Position numbers and translations under genes: made by a program. 64,000 nucleotides of DNA, from assembly GCA_013003715.1 (NCBI GenBank), contig JABDIN010000073.1:1-64000 (forward strand), written 5' to 3'. The stretch comes from Desulfobacteraceae bacterium (lineage in GTDB: Bacteria > Desulfobacterota > Desulfobacteria > Desulfobacterales > Desulfosarcinaceae). Of the stretch, positions 51,621 through 60,009 are shown piece after piece. The notes beneath the pieces are model-generated. The model was not told where the DNA came from. It made no database searches and worked only from the letters and a program-made list of their open reading frames with translations. Position 1 is the first letter of the stretch, and the number at the start of each line of letters is the position of its first letter.

Positions 51621-52652
51621 TTAACTTAATCGGATCCGTGGATCAATGTATGCGTAGAGAATATCTACGGCAAGGTTTGCAGTGACGATAATGATGCCCA
51701 TAAACATGCACATGGCCATAATAACGGGAATATCCAATTGGATGGCGGCGTTGGCCAGCCACCAGCCCAAACCCTGGCGCGTAAAAATGACTTCGACTTC
51801 GATACTCCCTGACATGGAAAATGCCGCCAGCCATCCCGCGACGGTGACCACGGGAATCAATGCGTTCTTGCGAGCATGCTTGAAATTGATCGTCTTTTTA
51901 TCCGCCCCTTTGGCCCTGGCGGTCATAATGTAGTCCTTGGAGGTTTCCTCGATCATGCTCGACCGCATGACCCGAAGGAGCAGGGCGATGATGACCATGA
52001 CCTGGGTAACCACCGGCAGAAACAGATGCTTTGCCGCATCCCAGGCGATATCGAACCTGCCGTTGAGGATCCCGTCGATGGTCAGCAGGTGGGTGTACTG
52101 GGTATACTTGTCCGGATTGTCATGGATATAAACACTGTACGCGTCACTGATGATGCCCGGTGAGAACACTTCGAAATAGCCGTAGAAAATCATCAGCAGG
52201 ATAAGTGCGAACAAAAACGTGGGCAAAGACCAGAAAATGATGGCGAAGATGCGGGTGATATGATCGATATAGGTGTCATGGTATATACCGGATATGGTGC
52301 CCAGCCATATGCCGACAATGATCATAATCGGCACCGAGTACAAATTCAATTCCAGGGTAACCGGCAAAAAAGACTTAAACGCATCCCACACCGGTCGTGC
52401 CGCGACCACAGAGTAGCCCAGGTTGAAGTGGGTCAACTCCTTAACCCATCGAAAGTACTGGATATAAAACGGATCATTTAAGCCCAGAGACTCCACCAAT
52501 TGGGGGAGATTCTGCGCCTGCTGGGGACTCCTGACGTATACCGCTGCCCGCCGTTCGGGGCTGAAGGTCATCAATATGCTGAAAATCAGCACGGATACCC
52601 CGAATACGACGACAAACATGAACAGAAATCTTCGGGTGATAAAGGCTAACAC
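51621..52652 (-). CDS. Oligopeptide ABC transporter permease, OppB type
   Basis: 343 residues from a GTG at 52652. The open frame extends to a TTG at 52679, but that codon abuts a 12-bp hairpin that would hide any ribosome site, so the GTG (family-like start LAFITRRFLFMFVVVFG) is preferred. The EAA loop is YIMTARAKGADKK with FKHARKNAL, and it ends in ILYAYIDPRIRLS. The long periplasmic loop after helix 1 (MTFSPERRAAVYV) is longer than in the DppB-like protein at 5736. Confidence 0.88.
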   Translation of the reverse strand: MLAFITRRFLFMFVVVFGVSVLIFSILMTFSPERRAAVYVRSPQQAQNLPQLVESLGLNDPFYIQYFRWVKELTHFNLGYSVVAARPVWDAFKSFLPVTLELNLYSVPIMIIVGIWLGTISGIYHDTYIDHITRIFAIIFWSLPTFLFALILLMIFYGYFEVFSPGIISDAYSVYIHDNPDKYTQYTHLLTIDGILNGRFDIAWDAAKHLFLPVVTQVMVIIALLLRVMRSSMIEETSKDYIMTARAKGADKKTINFKHARKNALIPVVTVAGWLAAFSMSGSIEVEVIFTRQGLGWWLANAAIQLDIPVIMAMCMFMGIIIVTANLAVDILYAYIDPRIRLS

Positions 52653-52679
52653 GTTAGTAACATCCCAGTCGTTTGACAA

Positions 52680-52707
52680 TTGAGCGCCGGGCGAACCCGG
52701 CGCTCAA
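52680..52707 (-). promoter_or_regulatory. Intercistronic stem-loop with TTCG tetraloop after the second binding-protein gene
   Basis: On the minus strand TTGAGCGCCGGG and CCCGGCGCTCAA form a perfect 12-bp stem closed by TTCG, one of the most stable RNA tetraloops. It lies between the binding-protein stop (52737) and the permease. No T-run follows. It mirrors the stem-loop at 5603 in the first peptide operon. Confidence 0.8.
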
Positions 52708-52736
52708 CTATAACGGTTAATGTAAATACAGTGTCG

Positions 52737-54467
52737 TTATTTAGAAAAATTAACAAAATGACTATGCGTCGTCATCATTGCATTGGGTACATAACCCTGG
52801 ACATTCTCCTGGAAAGCATGGATGCCGATGGGCTGGGCCACCGGGACACCCAGTGCCAGTTCGTACCAGAGATCCTGCAACCGGTGATAAATCTTGCGGC
52901 GATCGTCCGGATTGGCTTTCTGGATACCTTCCACGGCCAGTTTGTCGACTTCGGCATTGGAAACACCCATATATCTCCCGTAAACCCCCTTGGAGTGCAT
53001 GAAGGTGTACATGAAATTATGGGGATCCGCGTAATCGGCGAACCATCCGATGATGAAGATCGGGTACACGTATTGACGCAGGACGACCCAGTAGTCTTTC
53101 CATTCCACATTGCGCACGTCGATCTGGAACTTGGGATTGACGGACATGATGTTTTCGGCCAGCATATAGGCAGCCGCCTGACGCTGGTCATTACCGGTGT
53201 TGTGGGTAATGATCATCTTAAATCCTTTTTCCCATACTTGACCGCCAAACGCTTTTTTCATATATTCGGCTGATTTTTTCAGATCGTACTCATATACTTT
53301 AGCGTCTTTGTGGTAGGGCAGTCCTTCGATGTTGGGGCTGGACGGCATGATGGCCAGGTCATTGAACACGTCTTTTTTGTAGGTGTTGCGGTCAAAGGCG
53401 TGCAGGAAGGCTTTTCTTACATTGATGTCGGCGAAAAAGTCCGGCGGAATACCTTCTCCGTCCAATTTTCCGCTGCCGATATTCGGATTGCCGCTGGTTT
53501 CCAGCTTCTGGCAGAAAAGGGCGGCCGTAATGGAAAGGGTCGGCACTTCATAGATTTTTACACCCTTCATGGCCTGCACTTCGGGCACATATTGCTGGTC
53601 CACGTGAACGCGATCCGCATCTTTGTTTTTGAGCATCAGTTTGCGGGTGCTCCATTCCGGAACATATTTCACGATGGCGGTCTGGATTTTAGCTTTGCCG
53701 CCCCAATACCCATCGAATCTTTCAAAAATGAATTGTTTGGATGTTTCCCACAATTTCTTTTTATAAGGACCGGTGCCGTTTTCCACTCCCTGCAGCGGCT
53801 CCTTGCCCGGTTCCGGGTTGTTGAACTTTGCGGCATTGGCCATGTCGCCGTCCCAGCAGCCGTTCGCTGTGGCCCATTTTTTACTGACAACGGAAGACAG
53901 GGGGTTTACCAGAATACCCATCAACGGGGGATACGGGTTCGGCAGATGAAAAATAACCTTGTCGCCCTTGGCCTCGACACTTTTGTCGATCTTTTCGAAA
54001 ATACCAGGGATGATGCCGTCATCTCCGCGGGTTCCGCCTTCGCCGGTCAAGGCTTCGAGCAGCATCCAGGAGGGACCGCCGTCCTGATCGACGACCATGG
54101 ATCTTTTGATCGAATAGACCACGTCTTCGGGGGTCATTTCCTCGCCATTATGGAATTTTACACCCTTGCGAATCGTGAAGGTGTAGGTTTTTCCATCGGC
54201 ACTGATGCCGCCGTTTTTCATCGTGGGGACTTCAGTGGCCAGCAGGGGAACGAATTGTTCGGTTTCACCGCCTTTGAAAAAAATCAGTGTTTCATACAAG
54301 CTCCACAAGCGGTCGTAGCCTTCATTGTCATAGCATACGGCCGGATCCAGGGTGCCGACGGTGCCGTAATTGGCAACAACAAACGTATCGTCCGGTGTCG
54401 CCATTGCCGAGCCAGCTCCCAGAATCATGGCAATACTGAGAAATAGAACCAAAATGCACTTTTTCAT
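52737..54467 (-). CDS. Oligopeptide ABC transporter substrate-binding protein (SBP family 5)
   Basis: 576 residues. The signal peptide is MKKCILVLFLSIAMILGAG with cleavage near SAMA. Family-5 features follow: NYGTVGTLDPAVCYDNEG, TFTIRKGVKFHNGEEMTPED, and late DYADPHNFMYTFMHS. The ATG at 54467 has AAAGGAGGAGG directly upstream; the open frame back to 54566 is not used. It heads the second importer operon. A promoter lies about 220 bases upstream. Confidence 0.93.
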   Translation of the reverse strand: MKKCILVLFLSIAMILGAGSAMATPDDTFVVANYGTVGTLDPAVCYDNEGYDRLWSLYETLIFFKGGETEQFVPLLATEVPTMKNGGISADGKTYTFTIRKGVKFHNGEEMTPEDVVYSIKRSMVVDQDGGPSWMLLEALTGEGGTRGDDGIIPGIFEKIDKSVEAKGDKVIFHLPNPYPPLMGILVNPLSSVVSKKWATANGCWDGDMANAAKFNNPEPGKEPLQGVENGTGPYKKKLWETSKQFIFERFDGYWGGKAKIQTAIVKYVPEWSTRKLMLKNKDADRVHVDQQYVPEVQAMKGVKIYEVPTLSITAALFCQKLETSGNPNIGSGKLDGEGIPPDFFADINVRKAFLHAFDRNTYKKDVFNDLAIMPSSPNIEGLPYHKDAKVYEYDLKKSAEYMKKAFGGQVWEKGFKMIITHNTGNDQRQAAAYMLAENIMSVNPKFQIDVRNVEWKDYWVVLRQYVYPIFIIGWFADYADPHNFMYTFMHSKGVYGRYMGVSNAEVDKLAVEGIQKANPDDRRKIYHRLQDLWYELALGVPVAQPIGIHAFQENVQGYVPNAMMTTHSHFVNFSK

Positions 54468-54815
54468 GACCTCCTCCTTTTTACTGATGGTTACCAATTG
54501 CATGCAAATGCGTCGTTCGCAGCCTGTAAAACCGGCCATATAAAAAAAACATACAACCAACACCACGTTCCATAATCAACTGAAATAATACTAAAAAACG
54601 TAATTATCCCAGTCGATTCAGGGCATGGGCGGTGTTACATTTCAGATACGAAATAGATGTGGAACAGAATTATCCAAACGTGGATCCATATAAATTCTAA
54701 ACTAATGATATTGTCAATATTTAATTTGGTTTTTTATGTTTTCCGGAAAAAATAACATGATTTTTAATTGATAGTTCATAATTCGATATTTTTGATGGCC
54801 TTCACTTGTCTACGG
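54468..54815. other. Intergenic promoter region of the second peptide operon
   Basis: About 350 AT-rich bases between the binding-protein gene and the RidA gene, both on the minus strand. It contains the promoter at 54689-54717 and otherwise no recognisable gene or structure. Confidence 0.45.
54689..54717 (-). promoter_or_regulatory. Likely promoter of the second peptide-import operon
   Basis: On the minus strand TTGACA (54717-54712), 17 bases, then TTTATA (54694-54689). It leaves a leader of about 215 bases before the binding-protein ATG. Confidence 0.6.
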
Positions 54816-55196
54816 TTATTCCAATTCACAAATTGCTGAAATCTCGACCATTACATCCTTGGGCAACCGTGCGACCTCCACACATTCCCGGGCGGGGGCG
54901 GTGTCGCCGAAATATTCAGCATAGGTCTGATTGAACAGGGCGAAAGCGTTCATGTCCGATAAAAAGCAGGTACATTTGACGATGCCGGACAGCGACGCGT
55001 CTGCGGCACGGACGATGGCGTGCAGATTGTCCAGGACCTGCCTGGTCTGAGATTCGATGTCGTTGCCGATTATGTCTCCACTCCCGGAATCCAAAGGGAG
55101 TTGACCGGAAACGAATAAAAGATTGCCGGTCTTGACTGCCTGAGAGTATGGCCCGATGGCAGCGGGAGCGTCATCAGTTGAAATAATTATAGCCAT
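54816..55196 (-). CDS. RidA-family enamine/imine deaminase, second copy
   Basis: 126 residues, of the same family as the gene at 30298 but clearly diverged. The substrate Arg is in APARECVEVARLP; AAIGPYSQAVKTG and FVSGQLPLD are the N-terminal family marks. GGATAGAAAG precedes the ATG. It stands alone, upstream of the second peptide operon. It may deaminate imines formed during amino-acid breakdown. Confidence 0.9.
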   Translation of the reverse strand: MAIIISTDDAPAAIGPYSQAVKTGNLLFVSGQLPLDSGSGDIIGNDIESQTRQVLDNLHAIVRAADASLSGIVKCTCFLSDMNAFALFNQTYAEYFGDTAPARECVEVARLPKDVMVEISAICELE

Positions 55197-55766
55197 TTCT
55201 TTCTATCCTTTTCCCATTTATAAATTCAAGTTTTTAAATCGGATATGGCCCTGTTTTGTATTCAGGGGGAACATGGGCCTCAGGGAGTGCCATAACGAGT
55301 CAATACAACTCCGGACGATACCGGTATGGTCGTCGGACGCAGCTCCCGGTAATCGGATCAGTACCGGGTGACGGTGCCGCAATTAACATTGGTATCAGGA
55401 TTTCGCGCAAAAGGGAGATAACTGGAACCATTCAACACATCAAGCGTTTATCCTGCACCATATTCTCGATACCGCCCGGGTGTCAACGTACATTTTATCA
55501 TAATGCGGCCAAACTTTCACCCCTATGATGAATGTCGTCCGGCACGCCATCATAAATCCGGCTCGCTTTATTCAAGAAGCACCGTGGTGAGCAAATGCGC
55601 TTAAGGTTAAGAGATAGTTGAATTATGTGTTATTTAAAATGTTTATTGCGGTTGACACCCGTCGGTGGATGTGGTCCACTTTCCGGATCGATATGTTGAC
55701 CTTTTACCGTCCGCCTGTGATTAAAACGGTAGACCGGTTTCTTTTCCGCACTTTAAGAATAAGAAC
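55197..55766. other. Divergent intergenic region
   Basis: About 570 bases between ridA-2 (minus) and the GGDEF gene (plus). Open frames of 71-90 residues lack ribosome sites and family likeness. TTGACA-like boxes occur near 55650 but without a good -10. Nothing else was recognised. Confidence 0.4.
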
Positions 55767-56771
55767 ATGAGCACCCATACACCCCAAAAAAACGCGTCCA
55801 CTGCATCCGACACCATTGAAACGCTTAAATCCCGAATCCACCGGCTTTCTGCTGAAATCGAGCGGTTGAAGTTTACCCAGGAGAATTATCGATATATTCT
55901 TGATAATGCCCAGGAGGGTTTCATCCGGATGGATGAAAAGCTGTTTATCACCGAGGCCAATGGCACGTTTACCCGAATCCTCGGTTACCCGGAAACGGAA
56001 GTGCTCTCGACCCGGCCGTCCCGATTATACGACCGAAAATCAGTCGATTTTTACTCGGCCAGCAAATATCACCTGAGCTTCGAAGCCGTATTTAAAACAA
56101 AAGCGGGCGGACGGCTGCCCATCCTATTCAATCGGAGCACACTCAGGGACGCTTCAGGAAACATTACCGGCTACATCGCCTTTTTAATCGATCTTTCAGA
56201 GCTCAAATACGCCCGGGAGCAGCTTAAAAAAAGCAGGGAAAAATACCGTGACCTGTCCTTGCGGGACAATCTGACCGGATTGTTCAATACCCGTTACCTG
56301 TACAAGCAATTGGGCAGGCTCACCCGTTCTCACGGGGAATCCCGGACACCGTTTTCCATCATCTTCATGGACATGGATTACTTCAAACGAACCGTGGACC
56401 AATACGGACATTTAAACGGCAGCCTGGCACTGCAGGAAGTGGCGGGTACCATTCGTAAGTTGCTGACCGGCGACGCATTCGGGGTGGCTTATGGTGGAGA
56501 TGAATTCGTTGTCGTGCTGCCCGGTTACGATAAATCCAAAGCCCGGAAAAAAGCTGTTGAAATTCAAGAACAGATAAAAAACACCACCTATCTGACCCAA
56601 CAGGGCCTCCAGGTGATGCTATGCGCCAGTTTCGGTGTCGCCACTTTCCCTGACGACGCCACAGACCGGTCGGCATTGCTGGGGCTGGCGGACAAGGCCA
56701 TGTTCCGGATTAAAGAGAGTGGAAAAGATGGGGTGGGAACGACACCTGACAGAGGGGCGGAAACGCGCTGA
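55767..56771 (+). CDS. PAS-GGDEF diguanylate cyclase
   Basis: 334 residues, soluble. An N-terminal coiled coil (about 12-35) leads to a PAS domain (about 38-150: YRYILDNAQEGFIRMDEKLF) and a GGDEF domain (about 170-330). The active motif GGDEF is intact at 243-247 (YGGDEFVVVLPG), so c-di-GMP synthesis is expected. No inhibitory RxxD site was seen before it, which suggests no product feedback. The neighbouring genes are also signalling genes (SpoIIE phosphatase, receiver). Confidence 0.9.
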   Translation: MSTHTPQKNASTASDTIETLKSRIHRLSAEIERLKFTQENYRYILDNAQEGFIRMDEKLFITEANGTFTRILGYPETEVLSTRPSRLYDRKSVDFYSASKYHLSFEAVFKTKAGGRLPILFNRSTLRDASGNITGYIAFLIDLSELKYAREQLKKSREKYRDLSLRDNLTGLFNTRYLYKQLGRLTRSHGESRTPFSIIFMDMDYFKRTVDQYGHLNGSLALQEVAGTIRKLLTGDAFGVAYGGDEFVVVLPGYDKSKARKKAVEIQEQIKNTTYLTQQGLQVMLCASFGVATFPDDATDRSALLGLADKAMFRIKESGKDGVGTTPDRGAETR

Positions 56772-57007
56772 CACGATGACCCTTAGGGTTCGCGCAACAA
56801 TAAATTGACTGATTTTCGTGGGTCAGGCGCCCAGTCAGCAAGGCGCGAAAATGAAGGAATAGTTTACCTGTTTCGTATTTTCACAACGCCGCTGAAGGGG
56901 ATGATTGGCCCTCGAAAATGTTAAGCTATTTTTTCGAGAGCCCTTATGGGCGTTTACGCTCTTGATTTCTGAACCTTAACGGTAACTTATCACAAGGCCG
57001 ATTGCAG

Positions 57008-59134
57008 ATGAAAATACACATCAAGTTTTTTCTGGTACTCATGGGGTTCAGCCTTGCACCGCTTCTGGTGGTCACCGTGTTCAACAATTCCAGAATCGTT
57101 GCTGTTGGGCGTATGGTGTCGGCGGATATTCAAGAAAATTTAACCCGCACCGGCGCCGAATCCTTGCTGCTCACCGCCCGAAATTATGCCAAGATCATTC
57201 TCCGGACCAAGAATGCACTGGAGACCTCACTCATTGCACTGGGCAGTGAGGCTGAGCGACTGCTTCAACTGCCCCCGCCGGATTTATCCAGGGTGTATTA
57301 CGCCGACGAATTCGACACCCCGGGTACGGCTCCGGAAGATTTCAAATCCAACCCGCTCTATCTCCAATTGTCCGAAAACCAGGGGATGGCGCCTGCCAGG
57401 GTCAGCTTTGATCACCCTGTCTTTTTGTTGGCGCCGGGGGCGGAAAAAGAAAAAGTGATATCCGATATCGCGCGCCTGACGCAGCTCAATCAACCATTGA
57501 ATGAACTCATGAAAATGATGGGAGACGTGATTCAGTGGTCGTATATCAGCCTGGAGAATGGTGTCCATATGTCATACCCGGGTCACGGCGGTTATCCACG
57601 GAATTATGACGGCCGTAACCGCCCATGGTACCGGAGTGCCCTGGATCATCCGACCTGGACACTTCCCATTGTGGATGCCACGACGCGGTTGGTGACATTC
57701 ACCGCTTCTCAAAAACTACGCGCTTCGGATGGCTCGTTTTTGGGGGTCGCCGGTATCGACATCCTGATTACGAATGTTCTCCAGGAGAGTGAAATCGCAG
57801 CGCTGTGGTCTTCTAAAATGCGTTCATTTCTCATTGAACAACACCTGAATCCAGACACTGATATGCCGGCATTGAAAATTCTGGCTCAAAAAGGCTACCA
57901 GAAAAAGGTGACCGGCTGGGAGGCCGACATTGAAATGGATTGGCTGATGTCGCCGGATGTAGAGCGTTTCAAAAAGATGGCGGGTAATCTGCACGCCGGC
58001 ATTTCCGGTTTCGATCATATGCCATACGACGATATCGATGCCATCTGGGCATATGCCGCTGTTGACGATCGTCTCTCTTTTGTGGTGGTGGTACCCACAT
58101 CCGTTTTTATGCAATTGCCGGATCAAGCCGGGCGGCGGATCGTCAACCTGACCCGGGATCAATTGTGGATTATCAGCCTCACCGCCCTGGGGGCCATGTG
58201 CATTTTGGCCGCCGCCGCATATTTTGGCGCCAAGGCGATTACCAGATCCTTGCTGGAAATATCTTCCGCCGCCGACAGTGTGGCCAAGGGCGATTTCAAT
58301 GTCCGCATCAATATGAAAACCGGTGATGAACGAGACAAGGTTATCGCCGCTTTCAACGATATGGTGCCCCGGCTCCAGGATCATCTGCGAATTCAAAACA
58401 GCATGCAATTGGCGCATGAAGTTCAGCAAAACCTGTTGCCCCGGACAACGCCAAATGTCAAAGGGTTGGACATTGCGGGGAAAAGTATTTATTGCGACGA
58501 AACCGGCGGAGATTACTATGATTTTCTCGTGAATGGCGGGGCTGGAGGCCGAACGATTCAGATCGTTGTCGGCGATGTATCGGATCACGGCATCCCTTCG
58601 GCGCTGCTGATGGCGACGGCGCGATCCCTGCTGCGCCAAAGATCGGCCATGGGGGGGGATATTGCCCGAATCGTTACCGACGTGAACCGTGAATTTGCCG
58701 TTGACGTTAAGGAGTCGTGTCAATTCATGACCTTATACTATATGTCCATCGATATGAAAAACCGGTGTGTCAAGTGGGTGCGCGCCGGACACGATCCGGC
58801 TGTTTTATATGATCCCGCCACTGATGCCATTGAGACCCTGGACGGCCGCGGCATGGCGCTGGGGGTGGATAAAGACTGGATTTATGATCAAAATGAGCGG
58901 TCAGGCCTCACGCCGGGCCAGATTATTGTCACCGGCACAGACGGGCTTTGGGAAGCTCTTAACAACACCGGAGAAATGTTCAGCAAAACAAAGATGTACC
59001 ACCTGATCCGTGAACATGCCGGCCAAGGTGCGCGGCATATCATGGACAGCATCCTGGACGAGCTGGATCGATTTAAGGACGGTGAACGCCCCGAGGATGA
59101 TGTGACACTGGTGGTGGTCAAGGTGTCGGAATAG
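57008..59134 (+). CDS. Membrane Cache-HAMP-SpoIIE serine phosphatase
   Basis: 708 residues. Helix 1 (about 8-25) and helix 2 (about 385-410) enclose a double-Cache periplasmic sensor (YDGRNRPWYRSALDHPTW is typical). A HAMP linker follows (about 410-460: ISSAADSVAKGDFNVRINM) and then a PP2C/SpoIIE phosphatase (about 475-708: DETGGDYYDF, VGDVSDHGIPSALLM, DGLWEA, ERPEDDVTLVV). Such proteins dephosphorylate anti-sigma antagonists in partner switching; no such partner is encoded here. A TTG at 57002 is a less likely start. It converges on the receiver gene. Confidence 0.9.
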   Translation: MKIHIKFFLVLMGFSLAPLLVVTVFNNSRIVAVGRMVSADIQENLTRTGAESLLLTARNYAKIILRTKNALETSLIALGSEAERLLQLPPPDLSRVYYADEFDTPGTAPEDFKSNPLYLQLSENQGMAPARVSFDHPVFLLAPGAEKEKVISDIARLTQLNQPLNELMKMMGDVIQWSYISLENGVHMSYPGHGGYPRNYDGRNRPWYRSALDHPTWTLPIVDATTRLVTFTASQKLRASDGSFLGVAGIDILITNVLQESEIAALWSSKMRSFLIEQHLNPDTDMPALKILAQKGYQKKVTGWEADIEMDWLMSPDVERFKKMAGNLHAGISGFDHMPYDDIDAIWAYAAVDDRLSFVVVVPTSVFMQLPDQAGRRIVNLTRDQLWIISLTALGAMCILAAAAYFGAKAITRSLLEISSAADSVAKGDFNVRINMKTGDERDKVIAAFNDMVPRLQDHLRIQNSMQLAHEVQQNLLPRTTPNVKGLDIAGKSIYCDETGGDYYDFLVNGGAGGRTIQIVVGDVSDHGIPSALLMATARSLLRQRSAMGGDIARIVTDVNREFAVDVKESCQFMTLYYMSIDMKNRCVKWVRAGHDPAVLYDPATDAIETLDGRGMALGVDKDWIYDQNERSGLTPGQIIVTGTDGLWEALNNTGEMFSKTKMYHLIREHAGQGARHIMDSILDELDRFKDGERPEDDVTLVVVKVSE

Positions 59135-59175
59135 ACGAGCTGTCGCACGTGGGACGGATATTTGTCAGGCTTCTC

Positions 59176-59562
59176 TCAGGCGGATCCATCCGCGGCATCG
59201 ACAATCATCTCGTTGACTTTTTCCACCAATAGGGAATTTGAAAACGGTTTTGTGATATATGCATCGGCGCCCAAAACCAGGCCTTTGGCGATATCCTCTT
59301 CGCTGCCCTTGGCGGTCAGAAAAATAATTTTCGTGTCCCGCCATTCCGGATTCAATCGGACGATTTCACATATTTCATAACCGTCAATACCCGGCAGCAT
59401 GATATCCAGCAAGATAAGATCAGGTCTGAATTTAGCCACAGACTCCAGTGCCCCCTCACCATCGAAAGCAAAAACCACTTCATATCCATTTTGTTCCATC
59501 AGGAATTGCAGTGCTTCAACGATGTAAGGCTCATCATCCACGACGAGAACGGTTTTGGGCAT
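59176..59562 (-). CDS. Single-domain response regulator (PhoB/DivK-like receiver)
   Basis: 128 residues with one receiver domain: VVDDEP, Asp53 (LLDIMLPGIDGYE), FLTAKGS and TKPF. It has no output domain. The ATG at 59562 is the conserved start (MPKTVLVVDDE); the longer open frame is rejected. It may pass phosphate from a kinase elsewhere to the phosphatase or cyclase signalling next door. The small ribbon-helix-helix gene lies 34 bases upstream on the same strand. Confidence 0.88.
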   Translation of the reverse strand: MPKTVLVVDDEPYIVEALQFLMEQNGYEVVFAFDGEGALESVAKFRPDLILLDIMLPGIDGYEICEIVRLNPEWRDTKIIFLTAKGSEEDIAKGLVLGADAYITKPFSNSLLVEKVNEMIVDAADGSA

Positions 59563-59596
59563 TTGATATCCTAATTCCGCATCCGGATTAGCCCTG

Positions 59597-59764
59597 TCAT
59601 TTTGCCCGCCGCATGAAGGTATCCAACGCTTCAATCACCACATTGGTCGGCGTCGTATTGTTTTCATTGGCGTAATTTTGAACACGGTCGGCAAGCTCGC
59701 AGGGAATTTTAAAATTGAAGTCGATACACTCTTTCTGAGTATTTATGCTATTGGGGGTCGCCAT
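59597..59764 (-). CDS. 55-residue ribbon-helix-helix-like protein
   Basis: A short gene with AGGAG before its ATG at 59764. The protein starts MATPNSINTQKECIDFNFKI and ends IEALDTFMRRAK. A short strand (CIDFNFKIP) is followed by two helices (LADRVQNYANEN and TNVVIEALDTFMRR), the pattern of a ribbon-helix-helix DNA-binding protein. It precedes the receiver gene on the same strand and may be co-transcribed. Its target is unknown. Confidence 0.65.
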   Translation of the reverse strand: MATPNSINTQKECIDFNFKIPCELADRVQNYANENNTTPTNVVIEALDTFMRRAK

Positions 59765-60009
59765 GGTACTCCTGCTGATGTAAGACTATTAAATTGATTT
59801 CAGGTATATGATCGGGATTGGATTTATAGGTGTCGGGACTTTAATAGTATGTTTTTTATGTTTGTGCAAGGATTTGACGTTTGCAATTCAGTGGCGGGTG
59901 TATTCGGCTGCATCAGAACCGGCGTACCGGATGACATCGGTGTTGAAGTTGGGATAGCGTGGTGATCGTCAGGAAATCACGGATTGGAGAAAGGAAGAGA
60001 CGGTCCTTG

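Noticed and set aside
53310-54446. 378-residue plus-strand open frame opposite the second binding protein
   Set aside because: Antisense shadow of a clear family-5 binding protein with signal peptide and ribosome site.
57824-58723. 299-residue minus-strand open frame
   Set aside because: Antisense shadow of the SpoIIE phosphatase gene.
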